NCBI GenBank assembly: GCA_040381475.1
Contig: JBEIHH010000007.1
Span: forward strand, 13,793-77,792
Origin: JAIBBG01 sp040381475
GTDB lineage: Bacteria > Bacteroidota > Bacteroidia > Flavobacteriales_D > Sanyastnellaceae
Direction: 5' to 3'
Length of the DNA: 64,000 nt
In this document: in pieces, positions 53,379 through 62,230 of the stretch
Layout: the number at the start of each line of letters is the position of its first letter
How positions within the stretch are numbered: the stretch's first letter is position 1
Notes under the pieces: generated by a model
The model's input: only the letters and a program-made list of their open reading frames with translations
The model's database searches: none
What the model was told of the DNA's origin: nothing
Program-made: the position numbers and the translations under genes

Positions 53379-54404
53379 TTATAATCGGGAAGTGATGATG
53401 TTTTCTAAAGCCCTGATCCAGTCTTCGCCATCATTCAGGCTTGGAACGAGTTGTACTTTTTCTCCGCCATGTTCTTCAAACAACTCCTGGTATTCTGATC
53501 CAATTTCGATGGTAGTTTCAAGACAATCAGCAACAAAAGCGGGAGAAAATACAAGTAGCTTCTTCGCTCCTTTTTGCGCAAGTTCTTTGATTACGTCGTC
53601 GCTGAATGGCTCAATCCAGCCTTTACCAAGTCTGGATTGAAAACACACGGTATAGTCGCTTTCACTTATGTTAAGACGCTTTGCAACTTCGCGTGCCGTG
53701 GCATAGCAAGTGGCTTTGTAGCAGAGTTTGTTATCGTCATTTATTTCGTGTTCACATGAATGGTTGGTGCACTTGCGGTCATCATAAACTTTATCGACTT
53801 GTCGCTCGGGCAAACCATGAAAACTGAACAGTGTGTGATCATATTCTTTTGAATTGAATGCTCGTCCCCTTGCGGCTACAGCGTCCAGATATCCGGGATG
53901 ATCCCAGAATTGTGTTACGAAATGAATCTCCGGGAACACCCAGAGGTCGCGCATGATGCGCATGCATTTGTCAATAACCGAACCTGTGCTTGCAGAAGCG
54001 TATTGCGGAAAGAGTGGAAGAATGATAATTTTATCCGGATTGAATTTTTTGATTGCGGCGAGAGCTGATTCAATGGAGGGGTTTTTATATCTCATCGCCA
54101 GGAACACCTTCGTTTCATCGTTTCTCGAAGAAAGTTTGTCCTGCAAAAGTGTTTTTACTCTTTCACCGTAGTATATGAGCGGAGATCCTTCCGGAGTCCA
54201 TAGTTCCTGGTATATAGCAGCGCTTTTACGATGACGGAAGGGCACGATGATTCCGTTCACCAGAATTTTTCTGCCCAGCCAGTTGATGTCAATGACCCTC
54301 GGGTCGTTGAGAAACTCGGTAAGATAAGAGTAGACATCGGATGGTGATGGACTGTCGGGTGACCCAAGATTGACCAACAACACTGCATTTTTTTTATTAT
54401 TCAT
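53379..54404 (-). CDS. hemH: Ferrochelatase
   Basis: A 341-residue ferrochelatase. The LLVNLGSPDSPSPSDV start, SFHGLPERQVDK (catalytic His) and GKGWIEPFSDD (Glu) are diagnostic. It inserts Fe2+ into protoporphyrin IX, the last step of haem synthesis. Cys residues (KCTNHSCEHE, LCYKATCYA) may bind a cofactor or metal, as in several bacterial enzymes. It lies about 40 bases downstream of ftsX on the same strand. Confidence 0.97.
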   Translation of the reverse strand: MNNKKNAVLLVNLGSPDSPSPSDVYSYLTEFLNDPRVIDINWLGRKILVNGIIVPFRHRKSAAIYQELWTPEGSPLIYYGERVKTLLQDKLSSRNDETKVFLAMRYKNPSIESALAAIKKFNPDKIIILPLFPQYASASTGSVIDKCMRIMRDLWVFPEIHFVTQFWDHPGYLDAVAARGRAFNSKEYDHTLFSFHGLPERQVDKVYDDRKCTNHSCEHEINDDNKLCYKATCYATAREVAKRLNISESDYTVCFQSRLGKGWIEPFSDDVIKELAQKGAKKLLVFSPAFVADCLETTIEIGSEYQELFEEHGGEKVQLVPSLNDGEDWIRALENIITSRL

Positions 54405-54443
54405 ACCGCTGTAAAAATACCCTGAAATAGAAACAGCTTTTCG

Positions 54444-55316
54444 TCAGTAAAGTTTTGCGGCCTCTGTGCGGATGAAGCGGCGGACTGCATATGCAGTTGC
54501 AATCCACGACATGATTAGCCCTACTGCTATGACGCCTAGAATCACAAAGATCAGGCTATTTTTATCCTGGAGAATTTCAATTACGTCAGCGAGATCTTCG
54601 CGGAAGTAAAACAATACCCCGAAAATGATTGCCAAAGCGAAAATGGAAGAGACGAATCCATACCACAAGCCCCTTCTTAAAAATGGATTCTGAATGAACC
54701 AGTGTGTGGCACCAACAAGCTGCATGCTTTTGATCAGAAAGCGCTGTGAGAATACAGCCAGTTGGATGGTGTTGATAATAAGAACAACTGCAATGATGAG
54801 TAACAGAGCTCCTATGATCATAATGCCAAGTGACCATTTGCTCAGATTCGCGTTCATCTGTTGTAACAGGTTTTTCTGATAGATCACTTCGCGAACGACA
54901 TCATTTTGTTGAAGATCGCTGATGACTTCTTTTAATGCCTCATCCTGATCGAAGTCAGGACTCAGTTGAATGTCGATAGAAGCGGGCAGTGGATTGTGAC
55001 CTAGAAAATCTACGAACTCTTCACCCAATTCTTCCTGCATGAGTTTCGCAGCATCTTCTTTCGAGGTATATGTTGCTGATGCGGCGTATTCGCTTCCCTC
55101 AATTTGCTTTTTTAGTTGATGAATTTCGGAATCGGAAGCCTCGTCTTCGAGCATGACTTGAATAACAACCTGACCCCTGTAATGGTTGGTAACCGAAATG
55201 CCGATTAGGGAAACAATAAGCAAAACGCCGACAAGCACGAGCACGAGCGTAATGCCAATCAGGGTGGATAAAGAGGAAATGGTTCCTCCGGATGTTTTGA
55301 ACAGCGATTTTGCCAT
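54444..55316 (-). CDS. ftsX: Cell division ABC permease FtsX
   Basis: A 290-residue permease with four transmembrane helices (about 20-45, 160-185, 215-240, 258-282) and an extracytoplasmic loop (about 50-155) between the first two, containing VVIQVMLEDEASDSEIHQLKK. FtsX pairs with the ATPase FtsE and regulates cell-wall hydrolases in septation; ftsE is not adjacent. It is followed on the same strand by hemH. Confidence 0.93.
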   Translation of the reverse strand: MAKSLFKTSGGTISSLSTLIGITLVLVLVGVLLIVSLIGISVTNHYRGQVVIQVMLEDEASDSEIHQLKKQIEGSEYAASATYTSKEDAAKLMQEELGEEFVDFLGHNPLPASIDIQLSPDFDQDEALKEVISDLQQNDVVREVIYQKNLLQQMNANLSKWSLGIMIIGALLLIIAVVLIINTIQLAVFSQRFLIKSMQLVGATHWFIQNPFLRRGLWYGFVSSIFALAIIFGVLFYFREDLADVIEILQDKNSLIFVILGVIAVGLIMSWIATAYAVRRFIRTEAAKLY

Positions 55317-55401
55317 CGGGCGCTAAGTAACAATAACAGCTTTGCGTCACAACCCCTTCGGAGAGTGGTTTGTCAACATGTTATGTCTGATTTATGGCAT
55401 A

Positions 55402-55848
55402 TCAGGCTACGTCCTCGACGCGCCCTTCGAAGTAAAGGTTTTCACCGGCAAGCGGATGGTTGAAGTCAAGAACGATTGAATTCAGTTTCACCTCGCACAC
55501 AACCCCTTCAATAACTTCCCCGTCAGGGCTTTCCATCGGAATGATTTCTCCTTCTGCCAGCATTTCTTCGTCGTATTCGCCGTCAACAATGAAATGATCC
55601 TTTGGAAATTCAATGAATAGTTCGTCCTGCTCTTCACCATAGGCTTCTTTAGCGGTAATGCTGATTTGAAAAGGATCGCCGGCTGACAAACCCTCCAGTG
55701 TTTTTTCGAATTTGGGGAGCATTGGATCATCGAGAAAAACGAACTCAAGGGGTTCATTCTCTCTGGTTTCCTCAATCAATTCTCCTTGCGGACCATCCGT
55801 GCGCAGGATATAACTTACGGATACTTTGGATCCTTTGGTGATTTTCAT
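55402..55848 (-). CDS. SlyD-like FKBP-type peptidyl-prolyl isomerase
   Basis: From the ATG at 55848 the protein has 148 residues. The FKBP core has VSYILRTDGPQGELIEETR, a FEKTLEGLSAGDPFQI active-site flap and an IF-domain (about 65-125, EAYGEEQDELFIEFPKDHF) as in SlyD. It lacks the histidine-rich nickel-binding tail of E. coli SlyD. It catalyses proline isomerisation and can act as a chaperone. ATG at 55848 is preferred because the encoded N-terminus MKITKGSKVSVSY is the family start. Confidence 0.92.
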   Translation of the reverse strand: MKITKGSKVSVSYILRTDGPQGELIEETRENEPLEFVFLDDPMLPKFEKTLEGLSAGDPFQISITAKEAYGEEQDELFIEFPKDHFIVDGEYDEEMLAEGEIIPMESPDGEVIEGVVCEVKLNSIVLDFNHPLAGENLYFEGRVEDVA

Positions 55849-55979
55849 CTTGTAAAAAAAATAGTTGCGCAATTTCGCAATAAAATCCGCTTGCGAATCA
55901 ATGTTCAGCAGGCGGCGGGAATTTTATGGCATAAAAAAGGCGAATGACATCCTTAACTTGCACGGCACAACAACCAACA

Positions 55980-57158
55980 ATGAGATTTATAAAAAGAGTT
56001 TTCATCGGGCTGTTTATCTTCCTCGCCCTTGCTGCGCTGGCTCTATATGTCACCGGAAATAAGCATATTTTCTATGGTTTGGGACCTACCTATTTTTCAG
56101 GTAAATCAAAACCCGACATCTATGACATGAAGTATTTCGATGTGAGCGATATGCCCGCAGATCATCCCGAGCCCTGGCCATTGAGCAGGGATTATAACCG
56201 TGGCGGCATACCATCCGGTTACCAGCAGTTGCTTGATTCTATGGAAACAACGGCATTTCTGGTTTTTAGGAACGATTCTTTGCTGTTCGAGAAATACTGG
56301 ATGGGGGCAGAAGAAACAACACTGACCAATTCGTTTTCGATGGCCAAGAGTTTTACGGCCATTTTGATAGGAAAAGCAATTGATGAGGGTTACATCAAGG
56401 GACTCGACCAAAAGGTTGGTGATTTTCTTCCTGAGTTTAAGGACGGAGCAAATGCAGCGCTCACCGTTCGCCATTTACTTCAGATGGCAAGTGGAATTCC
56501 ATACGGAGAAAGTTACAGCAGCCCATTTGGATACGTTGCAAAATCCTACTTTGGCAAAAACCTGATTGGGGAGACATTAAAGTTTAAAGTTGTAAAAGAG
56601 CCGGGCACATTCTGGGCGTATGAAGGGGGCAACAGCGTGCTGCTGGGAATGATCATTCAAAAGGCTACTGGCAGAACGGTAAGCGAATACTGTTTTCAGA
56701 AGATATGGTCTTGTATTGGTGCTGAGCAAATGGCGCACTGGAACCTTGATAAAGCGGGGGGTATGGAAAAAACGTTTAGTGGTTTCTATGCAACTGCCCG
56801 CGATTTTGCCCGAATCGGCAAACTCTATATGCATGACGGAGTCTGGGATAATGACACCATTCTTTCCCCGGACTTCGTGAAAGCTTGTCTTACACCTAAC
56901 CGGATTCCTGATGTGAATGGAGAGCCATGCTCATGGTATGGACTTCACTGGTGGCTCGGCAATCATGAGGGTGAGCCGTATTTCTCCTGCCGGGGCTTGC
57001 GTGGTCAGTACATCGTTGGCATTCCTTCTAAAAACCTGATTCTTGTGCGACTCGGACATGAACAAAAGCGGGAGCGTGTTGACCATATGCCGCCGGATTT
57101 ATTCAGCTACATCGCTCTTGCAAAAGATATAGCCGCACAGACACCGATAGACAAATAA
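55980..57158 (+). CDS. Serine hydrolase, class C beta-lactamase/NylB-like
   Basis: A 392-residue protein with an N-terminal membrane anchor (MRFIKRVFIGLFIFLALAAL). The catalytic SxxK is S120-M-A-K123 in FSMAKSFT; the Tyr motif is in WAYEGGNSVLLG; the third motif region has GLRGQYIVG. It looks closer to 6-aminohexanoate dimer hydrolase relatives than to true beta-lactamases. Substrate unknown. The stop overlaps the next gene start by one base (TAATG). Confidence 0.9.
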   Translation: MRFIKRVFIGLFIFLALAALALYVTGNKHIFYGLGPTYFSGKSKPDIYDMKYFDVSDMPADHPEPWPLSRDYNRGGIPSGYQQLLDSMETTAFLVFRNDSLLFEKYWMGAEETTLTNSFSMAKSFTAILIGKAIDEGYIKGLDQKVGDFLPEFKDGANAALTVRHLLQMASGIPYGESYSSPFGYVAKSYFGKNLIGETLKFKVVKEPGTFWAYEGGNSVLLGMIIQKATGRTVSEYCFQKIWSCIGAEQMAHWNLDKAGGMEKTFSGFYATARDFARIGKLYMHDGVWDNDTILSPDFVKACLTPNRIPDVNGEPCSWYGLHWWLGNHEGEPYFSCRGLRGQYIVGIPSKNLILVRLGHEQKRERVDHMPPDLFSYIALAKDIAAQTPIDK

Positions 57159-57562
57159 TGAGAAAGGACATTGCTATTGAGGATGTGAAGGATGTGGCAA
57201 TTGCCATAGTGCCGGAGTTGAATGAACATCAGGAATACGACTGGCTGGTTTATTTTCTCAATCTGAAGAATAAACCTTTGTCATCGGTAATAATTAATGC
57301 AGAAGCCAGAGGCATGATAGCCGGCACAGAAAAGCATACTGCAGTGATGAGGTTTTACATGGAAGAAATCTTGGGGCAGTCGTGCAAGAAGTTTGAGATG
57401 CTCATGCCGGAAACATTTGAACTGAACAATCAGTATTGGATCAGCTTCTATGAAGACGGAAAAATTTTTGAAAAGAAATTTGTATTCGTTGCCAACACGA
57501 TCAGCATAGACAGGATGGTGATGATACCGATTTTGAATAAGCCGGGCGTCATAATGAAATAG
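57158..57562 (+). CDS. Uncharacterised small protein
   Basis: A 134-residue soluble protein beginning RKDIAIEDVKDVAIAIVPE. The sequence has mixed alpha/beta character with NQYWISFYEDGKIFEKKFVFV near the end. It recurs, from memory, as a conserved hypothetical protein in Bacteroidota, but I cannot name a family with certainty. The one-base overlap with the serine hydrolase gene indicates translational coupling. Confidence 0.8.
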   Translation: MRKDIAIEDVKDVAIAIVPELNEHQEYDWLVYFLNLKNKPLSSVIINAEARGMIAGTEKHTAVMRFYMEEILGQSCKKFEMLMPETFELNNQYWISFYEDGKIFEKKFVFVANTISIDRMVMIPILNKPGVIMK

Positions 57563-57644
57563 CCCAATAGCGCTCAGGTTAAGAAGCAACACTAACTGCT
57601 TGGCCTGTGCATTTTGAAGATAGACTTAACTAAACTTTTATACC

Positions 57645-58358
57645 ATGCTACAAGAATTGAATATCCTCGAGGTATTGTTTCTCGATATTGAAACAGTGCC
57701 ACAACTACATCACTTTGATCAGCTAACAGACTATAAGCAAAAACTTTGGGAAGAGAAGACAAAGTATGTCCGCGAAAGGAAACAGATTGGTTTGGAAGAG
57801 AGTTATTCGGAAGCCGGAATACACGCCGAATTCGGAAAAATAATCTGTATCAGTGTTGGCTATTTTGCTGATAGTTTGGGTGATTTGCGCTTAAAGTCTT
57901 TTTACGGTCATGATGAGAATGACTTGCTTTCACAGTTTTCCTCACTGTTGGCGGACACTTACAAAAGGCCATTCAGATTACTATGCGCCCACAACGGTAA
58001 AGAATTCGATTTTCCATACATCTGCAGGCGCATGCTGATAAACGGTATACCGTTGCCTGAACTATTGAATCTGGCCGGAAAAAGGCCTTGGGAGGTGCCT
58101 CACATAGATACCATGGAATTGTGGAAATTCGGTGACTACAAGCATTACACTTCGCTGAAGCTTCTTGCCGAAATATTTCATTTGCCGTCACCCAAAGAAG
58201 ATATCGATGGTGCGGATGTACAGAGGGTGTATTACGAACAGAGTGATCTTGATCGGATTGAGCGCTATTGCAGAAGGGATGTAAGCACTGTTGCGCACTT
58301 ACTGCAGGCCTATCGCGGCATAAGGGCTATTCCTGAAATGGAAGAAGCCTCCCTTTAA
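57645..58358 (+). CDS. PolB-type 3'-5' exonuclease domain protein
   Basis: A 237-residue RNase H-like exonuclease: exo I FLDIETVPQ (D14, E16), exo II AHNGKEFDFPYICRRM, exo III YCRRDVSTVAHL. The family is related to the proofreading exonuclease of B-family DNA polymerases and lacks a polymerase domain. It may degrade DNA ends in repair or nucleotide scavenging. It is monocistronic and followed by the convergent outer-membrane protein gene. Confidence 0.92.
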   Translation: MLQELNILEVLFLDIETVPQLHHFDQLTDYKQKLWEEKTKYVRERKQIGLEESYSEAGIHAEFGKIICISVGYFADSLGDLRLKSFYGHDENDLLSQFSSLLADTYKRPFRLLCAHNGKEFDFPYICRRMLINGIPLPELLNLAGKRPWEVPHIDTMELWKFGDYKHYTSLKLLAEIFHLPSPKEDIDGADVQRVYYEQSDLDRIERYCRRDVSTVAHLLQAYRGIRAIPEMEEASL

Positions 58359-58420
58359 TAAGGAGGCCTCCACCTTGAAAAAAACCTGGGTTGCGTTATT
58401 TTTCGGTGTGTGTTTACATA

Positions 58421-59263
58421 TTAAAAGGGGACAATTTGCAAGCCAACGGTTACGGGATATACCTCCGGGCCCTTGTCTTTTTCGAATAGTGAGGTCAACC
58501 CGTAGCTGGCGAACACGGTAAAGTTTTTATATCCGATGCGCGCAGTTGCGTCAAGCGTGAAAGGCGATAGGTTGTAGTCACTTTTTCTGCGGGCATTGTA
58601 TTTGTCGCTTTGGTCTTCCCACTTTTGCTTGGTAATACTACCCATTTTCCAGCCGCCAATAACACCTGCTGCAATGTGGAATGATTTCTCATTGTCAAGA
58701 CTGGTATTGAATTCCAACATTAAAGGAACATGGATGTATGAAGCGCGAAACTTGTTTTTAGAATAATCTCGAAGAGAGTCGTTAATGGCCAACGCATATG
58801 TAGCGGAACTATCGCGTGTGGTTATGTCAACATTGTTTTTAATGCCATAGCTGTTATATGTAAGACCTGCGCCAATGATCAGTCCTGCATAATCCTTGTA
58901 AAGACGGATTTTTTCTTCGAAAATATTGAAGCGCCAGCTGAGTGAACGGGAATAATCAAGCTCAAGCCACGTAGCGTTGGTGTCCATCGTAGTGCTGCCA
59001 TCCTTGCTGAGCAATAAATTCACTCCGACGTCAATGCCTCCCCAATGGGTCAATTCAGATTTCTGATCATAGTCGAGGTCTTCATAGTCTTCTTCGGTTG
59101 AGTCTAGGTTCAGTTCTGTCCCCGTGCTGTCTGCTTCAGGTGAATTGTCGATTACAAGGATTTTTTTATCCCCGATTACAATGTTGGTAGTGTCCGGGTT
59201 TGTCTGGCTCAATGCGTTAATGGAAAGAAGCAGGACCAGAAGGGGAGCAAAGATGAGTTTCAT
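58421..59263 (-). CDS. Outer-membrane beta-barrel protein
   Basis: A 280-residue protein. The signal peptide MKLIFAPLLVLLLSINALSQ is followed by an acidic linker (about 30-70, with TGTELNLDSTEEDYEDLDYD) and a beta-barrel with strands such as GLIIGAGLTYNSYG, SYIHVPLMLEFNTS, FHIAAGVIGGWKMG, NFTVFASYGLTSLF, and the terminal YPVTVGLQIVPF ending in a C-terminal Phe, as in outer-membrane proteins. Role unknown. Confidence 0.85.
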   Translation of the reverse strand: MKLIFAPLLVLLLSINALSQTNPDTTNIVIGDKKILVIDNSPEADSTGTELNLDSTEEDYEDLDYDQKSELTHWGGIDVGVNLLLSKDGSTTMDTNATWLELDYSRSLSWRFNIFEEKIRLYKDYAGLIIGAGLTYNSYGIKNNVDITTRDSSATYALAINDSLRDYSKNKFRASYIHVPLMLEFNTSLDNEKSFHIAAGVIGGWKMGSITKQKWEDQSDKYNARRKSDYNLSPFTLDATARIGYKNFTVFASYGLTSLFEKDKGPEVYPVTVGLQIVPF

Positions 59264-59528
59264 AGATTGGATTTTTATATTTTTTCTGTTGATTTGAGCG
59301 TATGACGAAGCCGGGTTGAAGAAAGTTACTGCGGTCCAAAAAAAGTTTTATTCGCGAGGATTAACGGGTGATTGAGAACGAGAGGGCAGCTTGTCGAATT
59401 CACCCGGAGGACGAAAAATGATCCGCTTAACAAACTTTCAGACCTTTTATATAAGAGTTGGGCACGAAATTTCGGGGTATGTGTAACTTCACGTCGTCCA
59501 AATGTGTCTTATAGACGGAAAGGCGGAT

Positions 59529-59861
59529 ATGAAAAAAGTACTTAACCTTTTAATGCTGTTATTTTTTGTTGGTGTCGCTTGCACTGATACAGTAGCTTTT
59601 TGGGGTGATCCGCAGAAGTTACCGGGCGATCAGGTCGATAAAAACCAGCCCAAAGAACAAGAACCGAATCTTGACGGTGTTGTTGAGGTCAGCTTCAAGC
59701 TCGACAATCAGGGGAAAGTGCAGATCCTTAACATCAATTCAACAAGCCCGCAACTAGCGGACTATGTAATAAAGAAACTCAACAAAATACAGTTGGAGAA
59801 TAGCAACTCGGAGTTGGGAAAAATCATCAAGTACCGATTTGTGTTTAAGAAGCAAACCTGA
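59529..59861 (+). CDS. Small exported TonB_C-like protein, copy 1
   Basis: From the ATG at 59529 the protein has 110 residues. A signal region (KKVLNLLMLLFFVGVAC) may be a lipoprotein signal. The C-terminal half (VEVSFKLDNQGKVQILNINS, then YRFVFKK) resembles a TonB C-terminal domain: two strands, a helix, a strand. It is the first of three tandem paralogues of the same layout. Role unknown; stand-alone TonB_C-like modules are common in Bacteroidota exported proteins. Confidence 0.75.
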   Translation: MKKVLNLLMLLFFVGVACTDTVAFWGDPQKLPGDQVDKNQPKEQEPNLDGVVEVSFKLDNQGKVQILNINSTSPQLADYVIKKLNKIQLENSNSELGKIIKYRFVFKKQT

Positions 59862-60081
59862 TTCAAACTTCTGGTTGGCTTAAACAGTCGTGTTCCGAAG
59901 TGCACTAATCTTCAAGTGGATTTTTCGTGCGAAGTAATTCTTCTGAAACTTTATTGGATTTGTATGTATCACCGAGGACATTTTATGAATGCTCTGTAAT
60001 GAATCTAAATTTTTTTTATCCGATTGTAACTTTTATTCACGGCCAGTCGCCACATGACAGAACAACACAAAATCTAAAGTC

Positions 60082-60453
60082 ATGAAAGCACTCACAATTA
60101 CTCTCGCACTTCTTGTTTCAGTATTCAACATGAGCGCGACCAATCTTGATGTAAACAACAAAGGAAAAAAGCCAGAGCAGAAGAAAGAGCGAATGAAGAA
60201 TTCGTTGAACCAGCAAGTAAGCAGGCACATGTATTATCCGGAAGAAGCTCGCGAAAACAAACTTGAAGGCAAGGCTGACGTGATGTTGCGAGTAATGCCT
60301 GAGGGCGAAGTACAAGTGATCCTTGTTCAGACCGCCAACCCATTGATGAAGAAATTCATCGAGCGTCAGGTAGAGAAGATGAAATTGAATAGTAATGAAG
60401 TCGTGGCAGGCGAAATTTTTAGATACCGTTTGGTGTTTAAAGCAAAGGAATAG
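60082..60453 (+). CDS. Small exported TonB_C-like protein, copy 2
   Basis: A 123-residue protein with a signal peptide (MKALTITLALLVSVFNMSA), a basic linker rich in Lys/Glu (NNKGKKPEQKKERMKNS), and a TonB_C-like domain (about 50-123): MYYPEEARENKLEGKADVML, VQVILVQTANPLMKKFIERQ, EIFRYRLVFKAKE. This copy keeps the YPxxARxxxxxG element typical of TonB C-termini that the other two have lost. A terminator follows at 60492-60526. Confidence 0.8.
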   Translation: MKALTITLALLVSVFNMSATNLDVNNKGKKPEQKKERMKNSLNQQVSRHMYYPEEARENKLEGKADVMLRVMPEGEVQVILVQTANPLMKKFIERQVEKMKLNSNEVVAGEIFRYRLVFKAKE

Positions 60454-60491
60454 GCAAGTATTCAACATAATAAACAGGTCAAAAGAACAAG

Positions 60492-60526
60492 AACCGTTGG
60501 TATAGCGATACCGGCGGTTTTTGTTT
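60492..60526 (+). terminator. Intrinsic terminator after TonB_C-like copy 2
   Basis: AACCGTTGGTA (60492-60502) pairs with TACCGGCGGTT (60509-60519), with two G-U pairs and a six-base loop, followed by TTTTTGTTTT. Confidence 0.85.
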
Positions 60527-60666
60527 TGATGGATAATGATTTTTAGATTTTTATGGTTGAGCGTGTTAACAAAATTCTACAATTCGTTCACGATCATTAA
60601 ACGTTTTCTTGGCAACCACTTCACAGTACAGAACGTTTTTTGTACCGAAAAACAAAAACAACGATC

Positions 60667-61002
60667 ATGAAAAAAATCTTGAGTCTGGCATTGGTTCTGT
60701 GGGCTTCCACAACCTTTGCATTTGTCGGTGACGGAATGGAGCGAGAACAAGTGAGATCCTTGATTAAACGGGAACTGGAGCACCATTTGAAATTTCCTTC
60801 TAGTAACAACCTCACGGTGTATGATGAAGCATATATCGAGTTGGTCATTAAAATCGACGGTCATGTTGAGGTGAGAAACATGAATGTAGCGAGTGACAAT
60901 GTTCGAAAGTCTATTGTTGAACAGATTAGCCGTATTCATTTAATCGGACCTATCGGAGAGGAGCAGACCTTTGTGTTTCGCGTGTGTTTTCATACGGCCT
61001 GA
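60667..61002 (+). CDS. Small exported TonB_C-like protein, copy 3
   Basis: From the ATG at 60667 the protein has 111 residues. Signal peptide MKKILSLALVLWASTTFAF; the mature part has HLKFPSSNNLTVYDEAYIEL, a helix with KSIVEQISRIHL, and the terminal FVFRVCFHTA, matching the layout of copies 1 and 2. It diverges most in the N-terminal half. rlmN starts about 75 bases downstream. Confidence 0.78.
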   Translation: MKKILSLALVLWASTTFAFVGDGMEREQVRSLIKRELEHHLKFPSSNNLTVYDEAYIELVIKIDGHVEVRNMNVASDNVRKSIVEQISRIHLIGPIGEEQTFVFRVCFHTA

Positions 61003-61060
61003 TCAAAAGCATGGGCTACTGTTAAGTGTAAGAGTTGCTTCACTTAAGATCTGTCCACCG

Positions 61061-61068
61061 TATCTTTG
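61061..61068 (+). promoter_or_regulatory. -7 box TATCTTTG of rlmN
   Basis: An exact TAnnTTTG match only nine bases before the rlmN ATG (61078), preceded by TTGCTTCAC 23 bases upstream as a possible -33 box. The predicted leader is very short. Confidence 0.5.
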
Positions 61069-61077
61069 CGGCCTGCA

Positions 61078-62172
61078 ATGACTGGTAAAATCAGGGATAT
61101 ACGCGAGATCTCCACCGAAGAACTGGTGGCGTTTTTTGAAGAACACGGAGAAAAAAAGTTCCGTGCAAAGCAGGTCATGGAGTGGATTTGGAAAAAATCT
61201 GCCGGAAGTTTTGACGATATGTCGAACCTGTCTTTGGCCACGCGTCAATTGCTTCAAGATAATTTTACGTTAAAAAAAATAGTAGTAGCTGATCAGCAGG
61301 TGAGTTCTGATCGCACCATCAAATGTGCTTTTGAAGTGGAATCCGGAAAAGTGGTGGAGGGTGTCCTTATTCCAACCAACTCGAGAATGACTGCCTGCAT
61401 ATCGTCTCAGGTTGGATGTAGTTTGTCTTGTGCGTTCTGCGCAACGGGCAGGCTCAAAATGTTGCGCAATCTCACTGCCGGTGAAATTTATGATCAGGTG
61501 GTTTATCTGAGGAATCAGGCTGAAGAACTTTATCAGATACCGCTTTCAAATATTGTTTATATGGGCATGGGTGAGCCATTGTTGAACTACCGCCAGGTGC
61601 TCGACTCAATTGAAAAGATTACCTCGCCTGACGGATTGGGCATGTCGCCTCAGCGCATCACTGTGAGCACGGCTGGTGTTTCGAAGATGATCAAGAAACT
61701 CGGCGATGACGGAGTAAAATTTAATCTTGCATTGTCACTGCACGCCGCCAACGATGTAAAACGCAACAAGATCATGGACATCAATGAGTCCAATAATCTG
61801 GAATCGTTGGCAGAAGCGTTGAAATATTTTCATGAGAAAACGGGTTCTCGTGTGACATTCGAATACATCATTTTCAGAGACTTCAACGATAGCATCAAAG
61901 ATGCCCACGAACTGGCCAATTATTGCAAAAACCTTCCAGTGAAAATCAACATCATTGAATACAACCCTATCGATGACGGCGAATACCAGCAGGCAAGTCC
62001 GGAGAGGGTGGACGCATTCGCGAAATTCCTTGAGTCGAAAAATCTCGTTGTCAATGTGCGCCGTTCACGAGGTAAAGACATCGATGCTGCCTGCGGCCAA
62101 TTGGCAAACAAGAACGCAGCATTGCTGAAAGATGAAGTGGTGAAAAAGATGAAGCTCAAGTCGTCACAATAG
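61078..62172 (+). CDS. rlmN: 23S rRNA (adenine(2503)-C2)-methyltransferase RlmN
   Basis: From the ATG at 61078 the protein has 364 residues. It is a radical SAM enzyme with the CxxxCxxC cluster motif in CSLSCAFC (C114, C118, C121) and the catalytic C-terminal Cys in AACGQLANK (C339). It methylates A2503 of 23S rRNA and A37 of some tRNAs. An upstream in-frame TTG (61066) overlaps the -7 box and is unlikely to be used. Length typical of the family. Confidence 0.97.
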   Translation: MTGKIRDIREISTEELVAFFEEHGEKKFRAKQVMEWIWKKSAGSFDDMSNLSLATRQLLQDNFTLKKIVVADQQVSSDRTIKCAFEVESGKVVEGVLIPTNSRMTACISSQVGCSLSCAFCATGRLKMLRNLTAGEIYDQVVYLRNQAEELYQIPLSNIVYMGMGEPLLNYRQVLDSIEKITSPDGLGMSPQRITVSTAGVSKMIKKLGDDGVKFNLALSLHAANDVKRNKIMDINESNNLESLAEALKYFHEKTGSRVTFEYIIFRDFNDSIKDAHELANYCKNLPVKINIIEYNPIDDGEYQQASPERVDAFAKFLESKNLVVNVRRSRGKDIDAACGQLANKNAALLKDEVVKKMKLKSSQ

Positions 62173-62230
62173 GGACTTCATTAGAATTGCGGTTTTCCGA
62201 TATACATTGGCGGCATTATCGAAAATTCGG

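Noticed and set aside
58340..58366. Inverted repeat GCCTCC...GGAGGC at the end of the exonuclease gene
   Set aside because: It has no T-run on either side at the right distance, so I did not call it a terminator.
59410..59486. A 22-codon open frame after a GGAGG-like sequence (MIRLTNFQTF start)
   Set aside because: It is too short and has no supporting context.
60082..60468. Open frames on the minus strand opposite TonB_C-like copy 2
   Set aside because: They are antisense to a gene with a signal peptide and a domain match.
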